In this document: positions 10,457 to 21,128 of the stretch, piece after piece
Layout: every line of letters starts with the position of its first letter
Position numbering within the stretch: position 1 is the first letter of the stretch
Assembly (NCBI RefSeq): GCF_037325665.1
Contig: NC_090252.1
Coordinates: 52,609,512 to 52,673,511, forward strand
DNA from: Littorina saxatilis
Taxonomy: Eukaryota > Mollusca > Gastropoda > Littorinimorpha > Littorinidae
Length of the DNA stretch: 64,000 bases
Direction of reading: 5' to 3'
Made by a program: the position numbers and the translations under genes
Notes under the pieces: model-generated
The model's database searches: none
Told to the model about the DNA's origin: nothing
What the model saw: the letters and a program-made list of their open reading frames with translations, nothing else

Positions 10457-10973
10457 ACCCCATGTGAACTCGCTGCTTCTTCGCTTCTGCGCGTTTCCTT
10501 CAGTTTCACTTCTTACCAACTCGTCCGAATTGAATGTGAATGCGCTGCTTCTGGGCGGTTCCTTCTCCATTTCAACACTACTGGTGTAGAATCTGTGCCA
10601 GCTTGTCGGATTGTGTCGCTTTGGATCTCTGCAGGGGTCCGCTAGCCATTCTGCTGTGGTGAAATAGTTATCCATGAACTTCTTTTTGTCCTTAGGGGTC
10701 TTACAGAATTAAAACAATTCCAAAACTCCAAAAAAATTTGGAATTGGGTGGGTGGGTTAGCCATCAATTTGGAATTTTTATTTTTTTTGGAAACTCAACA
10801 AAATATTATTTTGCAACCTTTCCCGCGCCTGTAGTGAGTGACATTCCTTGGTATTATTAATACAACGTTCAAAGAAAGGGTAAACAGTGTTCAGTATCAT
10901 GCCAACTTGCTAAAATAAGAAATGTGAATATAAAGCAGTTGCTGAAGGTTGAGAGGGAAGAGAATAAAAGACA

Positions 10974-11036
10974 GCAATTGAACTGTACTCACCACCAAAC
11001 GTCCATTTACGGTAGTGGCGAGTACAGTTCAATTGC
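10974..11036. promoter_or_regulatory. 17 bp hairpin inside the TTA-flanked element
   Basis: GCAATTGAACTGTACTC (10974-10990) is repeated as its exact reverse complement at 11020-11036, with a further partly paired CACC/GGTG step and a short loop. It lies about 110 bp upstream of the element's ORF. It could be a protein-binding site or promoter element; only the symmetry is seen. Confidence 0.6.
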
Positions 11037-11148
11037 TCTCTGTTCTAAAATAAGAAACCCGAGTTTAATAGTGTTCACTACATGGTGTATGTGTGGCCGG
11101 TGGATTTGGACAACTTTTCCCGCATAGACGAATATCAAACCACTGAAA

Positions 11149-11788
11149 ATGTCGACTTCAGAATTAGAGTGCATCTTTCAAACACCATCTTCTCGGTATG
11201 AATCCTTCGTCAATATGTACTGCCAACTTCACAAAAAGTCGTCGAGACAAGATTGGTTCAAGGCAGCACAGGCCGAGTGGATTGCTGCAAAGAAATCTGG
11301 CTGTGTTGACGCTGTGTTTGACGCCATGGAAAAGGAAATCAAGACGACAGTCGACCCGGACACCCAGAGGAATAAGTTCCGTGATTTCTTCACAGTAAAG
11401 AAAACAACGACTACTGCCAATCAGCCGAGTGCTGGTAGGTTTTCTCTTCCAATCCCACTCGTCAACAGACCATCAACACCCACGCCAACTGAGGTTCGGG
11501 GCGATCCCAGCAAGAAGCCAGCCATTATTGATGCCACCAAATGTGCCCATCTTTACAGCTTCTTGGACGACATCGGTGTTGATGCTGCAAAACTCCTGAC
11601 TCCAGATGTCACAACTGCACAGAACGAAATGCGCACGTGGCAAGCGTGAGTCTGACCGTGACATCGACGGTACTCCACCAGCCAAAAAGACCAAATACTA
11701 CACCACCTGCAGAGTTTGTGACAAGACTTTCCCCAGCCCACACTACCTCAACAAGCATAAGACAGAAACTGGACATAAAAAGCAGTAG
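11149..11788 (+). pseudogene. Transposon-encoded C2H2 zinc-finger protein
   Basis: An ORF of 166 codons from ATG 11149, followed in another frame by 48 further codons ending at 11788. The join lies around 11636-11642, where one extra base seems to have shifted the frame. The N-terminal part is a charged helical region with no family I recognise (DWFKAAQAEWIAAKKSG, about residues 40-60). The middle is Ser/Thr/Pro-rich. The C-terminus has basic PPAKKTKYY and one classical C2H2 finger, CRVCDKTF...HKTETGH. The only gene in the element; likely a DNA-binding accessory protein of the transposon. Function is not established. Confidence 0.6.
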
Positions 11789-12429
11789 CAAGCGATTCCA
11801 TTTTTTTTGGAATGGGGGGTGAGTGGGTGTGTTCTGTTGATTCCAAATTTTGTTTGGAGTTTTGGAATGTTTTTAATTCTGTAAGACCCCTTAGCCTGCT
11901 TTGGGACACTTTTTCTGCGGGCTTCATTGTGTGCTTCGTGATTCTTGTCCAGATTTGAATCGTCAGAGCCATCTTTGTCAGCCTGTTCTGACATGGATGC
12001 CACACGTTCCTGGCGCTCAAAGGTAATTGGTTCCTTCGTGTCATTGTTCACCGGTCCCTGGTCACTCGGATATTCGCTTAATTTCACATCGCCTTGACTT
12101 TTCATCTTACCGCGTGTAACACAGCACAGACAGCTACCCACACAGCCTCCGCAGAACATACACATGAGAGAGCGAGAACATAATGGAAAGCTCAGCATCG
12201 TCTGACTCCTCGTCTTCTTCCTCCGTCTTGTTCCCCTCCTCCGTGCCCCCCTCCTCCGTTTTCTTATCCTCTTTCTTGTCGAAAGAAATGCAAGGCATAT
12301 ATCCCATGTTGCTAAGAAGCAGGCACACCTGGAATAGCGAGGCTAAGAACACGACGAAAGCGGGAACACCAACACCCACACCAATAGCGATCTTCACTGT
12401 AGGGGAGAGGGGTTCCTCTGCTGGGGCCT

Positions 12430-13128
12430 CTGAAAGGAACAATCATGAAGGCATGCACATGATAAACAGGCCGTGACAAGACTAGAACATTAAGTACAAT
12501 GCTCGTGTATAAACGTAAAATGATAGAACCAGCTAGGCCTGATTGCAGCTCTGTCTTTGAAATCGTGTCAGATTGTTGACAGCAATTTGCCATTTTCAAA
12601 TCGAACGTCGTAGGATATACGATCATAGGTAAGTGTTTAGTCTGCTGATCTAAACCACGCATGCCATTATAAGCCAGTTTTTCTTGCACAATTAACTGTT
12701 TGACTTGACCATCACATTTTTTTTCAACATGGTTTTATTTCTTTTTGGTACATATATGATATGACACCAACATCAGACATCAACATCAAATAACATCAGA
12801 CATACAAGATTATATTATAATCGGTGTTCAAAACAAACCTCGTATCGTCATTTTTGCTGTTTTGAGAAAAACGAAAAAAACTGTTTTAAAATATCACAAA
12901 CTCAAATTCCAACATTTTATTAAAACGGGATAAATCTGTGTAGTGCCAGAAATGCGTTCCTGGTAAGAAATTGAGAATTTGTGGTCAGATAAAGCCGTCA
13001 CGCTTCAATGAATGCTGATACGAGCTTTTCTCACAAAACGGTGTCCAATGCGTGGTTTTCAGGGTAAACGTTTAGGTGAGAATACATGTTCTCTTTTTTG
13101 ATAAGGCGTAAACTTTTCCACTTTTACA
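12430..13128 (-). other. Receptor-type intron sequence, then nothing recognised
   Basis: The first ~290 bp match the intron upstream of the intact last exon at 35483-35770. The rest, to the CA run, is AT-rich with no ORF or repeat I can name. Confidence 0.55.
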
Positions 13129-13144
13129 CACACGCTGACACACA

Positions 13145-13187
<43 letters not shown>

Positions 13188-13216
13188 AGAGACACACACA
13201 CACACACACACACAGA

Positions 13217-13287
<71 letters not shown>
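13129..13287. repeat. (CA)n microsatellite with GA interruptions
   Basis: About 160 bp of CA repeats broken by short GAGA pieces. Overlapping ORFs are artefacts. Confidence 0.95.
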
Positions 13288-13292
<5 letters not shown>

Positions 13293-13439
13293 AGTAGTAA
13301 TGCAAACGAGGCAAACATTTAATTTTCGAAAAAAGAGAATAACACGATAATAGGAAAATATGAACAAATAGATAAACATAACGAATTACGCAAAATTGTG
13401 AAAAAGAACGCTCCTGAACAATACATTCAAGTTAAGCTG

Positions 13440-13880
13440 CTATTTTCATCTTTCAGTACCACAAACACAGGTTATAGTTTGGCTGACAAGCAGTTTGGTG
13501 ACTGTGGCAGCGAGTGCCGCTTTTTCTACAAGCGCATCTCTTGGAGTTGCAGAATGTCTGACAGGCGCATTTTGAATACCCCTGATCACCATGGGCGGAA
13601 TGCATAGTAGCGATCTTTCTAAAAGAAGAAACGGCCGGGTTTGTATCTTCAAGCTGTCGGATTTGACAATCTGCCTTCTGTTACTGGTTTCTGGAATAAG
13701 CAGTATTGACACCGCCGTGCTTTGTAGCGATCCTATACGCCCCGTGTTCTGTGATTTCCGACACGACTTCAGGGATATTTCTGGCGTCGAGTCGACCCCT
13801 GTCAAACTCCGACAATGGAGGTAGGACACAGTCCCCGACGTTTAGGGAGGGTTGTTTGACATTGCTTGAAGACAGCCTCC
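13440..13880 (-). pseudogene. Remnant of a KRBA2/SCAND3-like integrase element protein
   Basis: Minus-strand translation gives stretches that I recognise as the C-terminal region of transposon proteins annotated KRAB-A domain 2-like or SCAN domain 3-like: DARNIPEVVSEITEHGAYRI, TAYSRNQ, then a Cys-rich end KCACQTFCNSKRCACRK. Only this C-terminal part is seen; the integrase core is absent from the window. The copy is broken. Its identification rests on motif memory, not a search. Confidence 0.5.
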
Positions 13881-14449
<569 letters not shown>

Positions 14450-14870
14450 CAGAACTCAGAATTTGTATTGTAAACCACACTGTTGTGTTTGTACAAGGGG
14501 GAGTAGAGTTTCCATTTCAATGTATACTCTCTCACAAACAAGTAAGAACAAGTGCATATACAGTGCAAAGGGTTGAAACATAGCGATCGGAAATCATGTA
14601 CACACATTCATTTTAGCCTAGCAGTTGCTGTCGATGCCTGAATGCATAAAATGTATACCGGGAGAGTGCCCACAACCTACGTTTGTTTTGTGTTAGTAGT
14701 TTCTCTTATATCAGAGTATACTGGACACTTAAAAAGAAAGTGGTGCTCGTTTTCGTGAGGGTATCTGCAAAATGGGCAAACATGGGAACCGTGTGCAGAG
14801 TATCTCTGTTTGTTGCACATCAAGGGTGAAACCCCAAGTCTGAATTTTGTGAACACTTTTTGAATATATA

Positions 14871-16388
14871 CTGTTCAAAAAAAGAAACGCATAGTTGCTA
14901 CTTGCCAAATTTGTTTTATTTTTCGAAAAAATTAACAGAAAATCCAATATTTAGATTATTTGTTTGAAATTTGGTATGGACACAGTTGAATGCACACACA
15001 GTTCATTTGCATCTTCAAATCAATCAGTCAATCAATACGATTGGGTGCCGAGGCTGTCAAGTCAGTAGGGGGTGTGACTGCCTTGAGCAGCAACAACTGC
15101 CCGGCACCTTCTGGGCATGGACTGGATCAGATGCCGGATATCTTGCTGTGGGATGGTGTCCCACTCCTCCTGAAGTGCCTGCAATAGATCGCGGTGATTT
15201 GCCGGCGCTTCTTCTCGCCTGCGCACACGTCTGTCCAATTCATCCCAGAGGTGTTCTATCGGGTTCATGTCTGGCGACATGGATGGCCAGGGAAGCACCT
15301 GGACATGGTGGTCGGTGAGGAACTGGGTGGTGAGTCGTGCTGTGTGCGGGCGAGCGTTGTCCTGCTGGAATATGGCATCCTGGTCAGCCAGAAGAGGAAG
15401 GGCGTGTGGGCGCAGAATTTCATCCACGTATCGCTGGGCAGTTATGCGCCCTTGGACGTGCACCAGGGTGCTCCTTCCAGCGGTATTGATCGCCCCCCAC
15501 ACCATGACGCCTCCACCACCATGAACGGGTGCCTCATCCACACAGTTGGGCGCGTAACGTTCGTTTACTCTCCGGTAGACCCTCCTCCGACCATCATGTC
15601 GCTGGAGCAGGAAGTAGGACTCGTCGCTGAACCACACGTGTCTCCAGTGATTCCGGACGGTCCAGCGAAGGTGCTGGTTGCCCCACTGCACTCGGTTCTG
15701 GCGATGGCGGCGGGTGAGGACAGCTCCTCTGTGAGGTCTGCGAGCTCTCAAACCAGCTTCATGCAGGCGGTTCCGCATGGTCTGGTCCGATAATCGGTGT
15801 GGCCCGGGGAGAGCCTGGACAGAAGATGAGGCCGACAGGAAACGATTCCGGAGGTGGCGGAGCCGTATGAAGCGGTCGTGAGCAGCAGTTGTCGCCCTTG
15901 GTCTTCCCGCTCGTGGCAAGTCAGCAACGGAACCAGTGGCTTGAAACCTGACCCACAGTCTACTGATGGTGCTCTGGGACACGTGGAAGTGCCTGGCGAT
16001 TGCACTTTCACTTTGGCCTGCTTGTAAACGACCCAATGCAATTTGGCGGTCTTCTCTGCTCAATCGGGCCATCTTTCGTCGCTGAATTGTCGTCTGATTT
16101 CTTTGTGGCGAACAATCCGCTTTTATGGGTTTTGGAAGACATGGTGAGAGCTCAATATTCCCCGAGTTTCACGAGATTACACTGAAGCATGACGAGTGGT
16201 CATGCCAAATGAGCAATTTTGACATTGTAGCCACTGATAACGCATGCGTCACGTGCAGAGCTTACTTGTGGCAATGGACGAAAGGTCGACGACCAGATAA
16301 ACATTTTCTGCAGTTTGGTGGATATCCTTGTAGCCATATAACTAAATTAACCAAATATTACAAGCTATGCGTTTCTTTTTTTGAACAG
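14871..16388 (-). mobile_element. Tc1-type transposon, copy 1, apparently intact
   Basis: 1518 bp, TA on each side (14869-14870, 16389-16390), ~25 bp terminal inverted repeats CTGTTCAAAAAAAGAAACGC. One uninterrupted transposase ORF. Inserted in the degraded LINE. A second copy at 51614-53137 is six bases longer, all in the ORF 3' part. Confidence 0.95.
15062..16072 (-). CDS. Tc1-type DDE transposase (DD34E)
   Basis: 336 codons. N-terminal paired-like DNA-binding region with two helix-turn-helix units (residues about 1-55, SAIARHFHVSQSTISRLW; and about 60-120), a GRPR-type hook (AGRPRATT), then the catalytic domain: first Asp in WFSDESYF, second in FQQDNARPH, Glu in NPIEHLWDELD. There are exactly 34 residues between the last two, the Tc1 spacing. 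Full typical length and no stop, so this copy may encode active transposase; activity itself is not shown. It cuts and pastes the element at TA sites. Confidence 0.95.
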   Translation of the reverse strand: MARLSREDRQIALGRLQAGQSESAIARHFHVSQSTISRLWVRFQATGSVADLPRAGRPRATTAAHDRFIRLRHLRNRFLSASSSVQALPGPHRLSDQTMRNRLHEAGLRARRPHRGAVLTRRHRQNRVQWGNQHLRWTVRNHWRHVWFSDESYFLLQRHDGRRRVYRRVNERYAPNCVDEAPVHGGGGVMVWGAINTAGRSTLVHVQGRITAQRYVDEILRPHALPLLADQDAIFQQDNARPHTARLTTQFLTDHHVQVLPWPSMSPDMNPIEHLWDELDRRVRRREEAPANHRDLLQALQEEWDTIPQQDIRHLIQSMPRRCRAVVAAQGSHTPY

Positions 16389-17199
16389 TATATATGGATT
16401 GTCTATTTGGTCAAGGTACCTTTCTTTTCCAAAGTCAGGTTTAAACAATTTGAATGTGTCATACCTCTCACTGTCTTCTAGCTTACTATGCCAGTTCTGG
16501 GTAAAGCAGTCTTTCAGGCGTTGTTGAAAAGCCTTGATAAAGTGTTTTTCGTTGCCGACATAGCCGTACGTCCACACATGTCCAAACCCATTTTCACATA
16601 GCAGGTTCCTGACCCTAGCGGACCAATTGTCTGTCCCTCTGTCTGCCATGTTCCTCATCATCACATGGGCCATTTTTACATATCTTGTGTTGGGGAGGCG
16701 ATTTAGCCGCAACCAATATTTAACGCATCTGGTAGCAGCGAGGACTGATAGGGGAAATCTACCGAGTTCTCCGTATACCATGCAGTTGGGACTTTGGGGG
16801 GAAACACCTATTATCCGTTTGCATGCGAACATGTGTACCTTTTCAATGTTAGAGCAATCAAAACAACCCCACATTTCTGAACCGTATAGCAATATGGGGG
16901 TAATCTGTGTATCAAAGAGTGTGAAAAAAAGGTTTAGATCATAACATCCAATATTCCACAAAACTCTAAAAATGTCAAGAACACCACGCTTAGCTCGTAC
17001 AATAGAGTCTTCAAAGCATCGTTGGATGGAAACTTTGGTGTCAAGGTTAAGCCGAGATATTTATACGAGTTGGTAACGTACATGTTGTCGTGACCAAATG
17101 TCCAGGCTTCGTTTTTCCCCAAGTATCCACCGTTGCGAAATACCAACACTTTTGTTTTTTCTTTGTTTACCTTTAAACCTAACCCCTTTTTGCCGAGAT

Positions 17200-19452
17200 T
17201 TTTTTTTTCTTGCGTTTTTTAATAGCAAATAAAATTCTAAGACACAATATGTATTTCTTTTCTGATTTTTTTACTTTTTCTTGTGTCTACAGCATTTTTT
17301 TCAAGCGTCCTTTAAAAAGGACGCTAGGATCGAGAGGGTGAGGTTTATCAAACATATACAATAGTGAAAGGAACAAGTTTCTAAAAGTTTTCAATGAAAT
17401 TTATTAACACAAACACTTGTTTTCAAACACGTTTTTAACTTTCGGTTTATAAACAATACAAAGTAACGGATTAACTGTCCATTATTTTAAAAAAATAAAC
17501 AAACAAAAAAACAAAAACAACCTCTGAACATGGTGCAAGTCACTCTCCTGTTACCCTGCCAATGTGAATAATCTGTGCAAACAAAATTGCTTTCAACGAT
17601 TTTTGTACAGCTCGTCAGAGCTTTTCACTTTCATTGTGAGTGGTCAAGTGGTCAGTTACCGATTACACAGGAGTATGAAATGCCACAAAACAGTACTTTC
17701 GGTGCAGAGGGACATTGCACTTCAGGCAGATTTGTTTGACCTTTTTGCCACATTGTGCGCATCTTCTCTGCTTGGAGATGTGCTCCACCAGGTGATCCAA
17801 CCCATCACATCTGATTGCTGGTGGAACTCTTCTGTCCAGCTTTGCCACACGTCCGACAGGATGGTTAGGGAGCTCCAGACGGGCAGCAGCGTGTGACCTC
17901 TTGAGGTAGATGTCCGCGATGGCACGCCGAACTGCCAGAAGATCCATGGGAATGTACTCTGAGGCAGGTGTTGCCCTGTACATGTGCCATGTTTGCTGCA
18001 CACACAGGTCAAGACAGAAGCTGAAAATGGCCCACCACCATTTCTTGGATCGTATGGAGACTCGGTATTTGGCAATGCTCTGGTCCATTCTGTCGCACCC
18101 GCCCATTGTCTTGTTATAGTGTTTGATCAGGAAGGGCTGCGAGATCTTGACTCGTTTTTTTTTTCTGCCTTGGACCACCGGGAGGCTGACTGCAGAGGGT
18201 TGACTCCTGCTGCATTGGAGACAGCGTTGACGATGTTGTTGTCGTTCCATCGAACCACTATCACTCCTGTGTTTTCGGCCTGTTGAAAGTCGTAAGTGCC
18301 TCTCTTGGTATTCTTCATTTCATTGATTGACTTCAGTGGGCACTGCTCGGTCCTGTTGGCACGAATCGTTCCTGTACATCCAATCTTCTTGCTCGTGAGG
18401 ACGTCAACAAGCTTCAGACTTGTAAACAGGTTATCAAAGGTCAGATGGTAACAATCTTCCGGCTCCTCTTCCTCCAGCTCAGAGATGAGGTCAACCACCA
18501 CGGCTCCACCCATTCCAATGCCTGGATACTCATCTGCATTAGCTTGCCTGCCTTTTGCTCCTTGGTAGGGTTCAAACTGGACGCAGTACCCAAGGGGTGT
18601 GGCCAGCACCCACATCTTGTATCCGAAGCGTATAGGCTTCCCTCTAATGAATTGCTTTGCACCGTGTCTCCCATAGTATGGGATCATGCTCTCGTCGATA
18701 CTCAAATGTTGTTGCTTCATGATTTTTTTTAAGTACATGAGGCATCTCTCATTGAGCATGGTAATCAATGGCCTGATTTTGGCCATATCCATCACCACCA
18801 CTGTTCTCCTCTCCCAATGTAGTTCTGCCACTGAGTCCCACAATAGTAGCTGTGGCACTGGCAGTCAGTTGTCGTCCGGACAAGTTGTGGACAGCACACT
18901 CCCCATCGTCTTCACCACTATCTTCATCAGTCAACTCATCAACTTCAGGAGGGTCGAGAAAGATGTCAGCTCTTTGAAATAAGTCATCATCTTCAAGCAT
19001 ATCTATTACCTCGTTCACAGTGAATCTGAAACAAACCCAACCCGTACATGAAAAAACCTCTGGCCATTTAGCCCTAGCGTCCTTTTTAAAGGACACCAGA
19101 TCGAAACTGCCTATAACACAAACTATGGACTATATTCACAAAAAGAAAAATATGTTTCTAGATTATGCCTTTGTCTTCAAATTACCTTCAGTAATGATAT
19201 TAAAAATGTTGATAATTACACAAATATAGCCTTACCTTCTTTTGGAACTCATCTTGATCTGCTCAGCATGTGGATTTTGAATGCTGTCCACCATGACACT
19301 TTACTGCCAAGAGAGATAACTTTCTCCAACTCAGCTTCTGAAACGTTGTTACCTCTCTTACACCAATCAGTGACTTAGACCTTTCTCAGAGTCTGTGTTG
19401 TAAATCAGGTGGGGAAAATGTAAGCGTCCTTTTTAAAGGACGCCAGGCTTAA
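17200..19452 (-). mobile_element. piggyBac-type transposon inserted in LINE
   Basis: About 2.25 kb, bounded where the LINE coding sequence resumes on both sides (...GLGLKVNKEKT at 17196 and ...VANRL at about 19453). The near-palindrome GCGTCCTTTAAAAAGGACGC occurs near the left end (17309-17328), near the right end (19422-19443) and once more within the N-terminal coding region (19078-19096). The left junction is T-rich and the TTAA target repeat expected for piggyBac was not pinned down, so ends are approximate. Confidence 0.75.
17663..19096 (-). pseudogene. piggyBac transposase with two frameshifts
   Basis: Three overlapping frames make up one protein. 19096 to about 18830 is the acidic N-terminus; 18858 to about 18150 holds the catalytic core with first Asp in SIDESMIPYYG and second in LTFDNLFTS; 18150 to 17663 holds the third Asp region (YNKTMGGCDRMDQSIAKYR) and a C-terminal Cys-rich zinc domain (CAQCGKKVKQICLKC). 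The frame changes lie near 18830-18860 and in a run of ten T/A at about 18155-18165, a typical slippage site. All three catalytic Asp are kept. The copy looks recently dead. Would-be role: excision and insertion at TTAA. Confidence 0.85.
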
Positions 19453-19873
19453 ATGGGCTAATCTGTTGGCAACTTCATGCAATACATTTAACTGGTTTTG
19501 TAGTCCCACCGGTGTCGCTGAGAGCAATGTTATGTCGTCAGCAAACATCATGATAAATAGTTCAATTTCACCCGGAAGAAGTTGAATTCCATGCCTCCCT
19601 TTTAGAATCATTTCAGACGCAAGTTCGTAAATTAAAAAAGAGAACAGGCTTGGGCTTGCCAAGCATCCTTGTTTGAGACCTTGCATACACTCAAAAAAGG
19701 CCGTGTAGTCAGAGTTACACCGAACACAAGATAATACGTTTGAGCACATTGCTCTGAGTGTTTGAAGCATTTTTCCCCCAATGCCGATCTTGAGCAGTAC
19801 ATTCCATAGTTTCTTGTGTTGTTTAAGTTGCTTGCTTACAGCTGCATATAACGTGAAAATATGGTCCACTGTC

Positions 19874-19988
<115 letters not shown>

Positions 19989-20009
19989 TGTATTTATTTT
20001 ATTTTTTTA

Positions 20010-20312
<303 letters not shown>

Positions 20313-20419
20313 TGCACTCTAGCCTTAACCTGTGAAGATCTCTTGAGAATCGCGAGAATACACGGTACCCAAAGACAGGAAAGGCCGACCCACGAACTAC
20401 AGCACCCCGAGGCTACCAG

Positions 20420-20986
20420 ATGGAAGACGAGACCACAGCTAGAAAGACATACAGCAGCCCAGACGAAGACAGTCAGCCAGAGAACGCGCCAGCTACCAGT
20501 AAAGCTACCGACGACACACACCAGGCAGCGGTCCAGCAGCAGGAGGCCAAGGTCAACCCAGACGACGCTTCAACGCACAGCCTAGGGATGCCGGCTGGTG
20601 GGGGGCCAACTGAGGAGGTCAACGGGGATACAGTGGAAGCAGGAGATCCGTCCGGATCAGCAGCCCTGGTGGAGACTCGTGGAGACGAGTCTGACGACGT
20701 ACAGGAGGGAAACCTGAGAGCTTTAGAGCTCTCCATACAAGGCGCCACGGACACCACTGCACAAGCAACAGAGGTGTCACCCACGACACAACACAACACA
20801 ATGCAGAGGAGAACGACGTCATCGCTGAGGTGTCTGACAAGCGCCCCCTCAATCGAGCACGAGCTCAGACTGTGAGGGAAGGAATGGACAAGCGCCAGAT
20901 GACTCTTGCTGACTGTGGGGTCCACAGCACGACGCCAGTACCCACGGTTACCAATAGGGTCACAGACGAAGGCGAAGGCGCTAGAT
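20420..20986 (+). pseudogene. Putative LINE ORF1 C-terminal part
   Basis: A 151-codon ORF rich in Thr, Asp, Glu and Gln from ATG 20420, which loses frame around 20795-20815. The adjoining frame then gives NDVIAEVSDKRPLNRARAQT and ends EGEGAR at a stop near 20986. Low-complexity acidic composition; no RNA-binding motif visible. Placed as ORF1 only by its position just upstream of the endonuclease ORF. Confidence 0.4.
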
Positions 20987-21068
20987 AGGATTACGGCCGG
21001 GCCACTGCTAATTAGTTAGTTAGCTGTTGCTTTTCGGGTCCAGCGGACCATAATAGGCCAAATCAGGA

Positions 21069-21092
21069 CCCCCCCCCCCCCCCCCCCCCCCC
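21069..21092. repeat. Poly(C) run, 24 bases
   Basis: Uninterrupted C24 between putative ORF1 and ORF2 of the LINE. Length is likely variable or affected by sequencing error. Confidence 0.9.
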
Positions 21093-21128
21093 GCTAATCA
21101 ACTCCATTCGACTAAAACCGTAAGTTTC

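Larger units (their letters stand above)
10695..11890 (+). mobile_element. TTA-flanked TIR element, Harbinger-like ends
   Basis: 1196 bp with ~50 bp terminal inverted repeats starting GGGGTCTTACAGAATTAAAA and a TTA repeat at both sides (10692-10694, 11891-11893). The intact paralogue at 34.9 kb shows the matching unoccupied site, so the 3 bp target duplication is well supported. TWA duplications and G-rich ends fit PIF/Harbinger. No DDE transposase is present; the element carries only a zinc-finger ORF, so it is probably non-autonomous or lost its second gene. Confidence 0.85.
10460..12429 (-). pseudogene. Broken copy of the receptor last exon
   Basis: Paralogue of 34413-35482, read on the minus strand. 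Its start is an intact splice acceptor (TTTCAG, phase 1) followed by a transmembrane segment (KIAIGVGVGVPAFVVFLASLFQ without the ends), an acidic stretch, the Cys cluster (CMFCGGCVGSCLCC), and the tail motif WLADP...SWHRFYTSSVEM. Breaks visible: one extra base between the acidic stretch and the Cys cluster (near 12180) shifts the frame; a 1196 bp transposon lies in the tail; the 3' end runs into the GGGACGYAATGG minisatellite. Intron sequence upstream (12430 to about 12720) is also homologous to that at 35483-35770, so a genomic segment was duplicated rather than an mRNA retrocopied. Confidence 0.85.
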
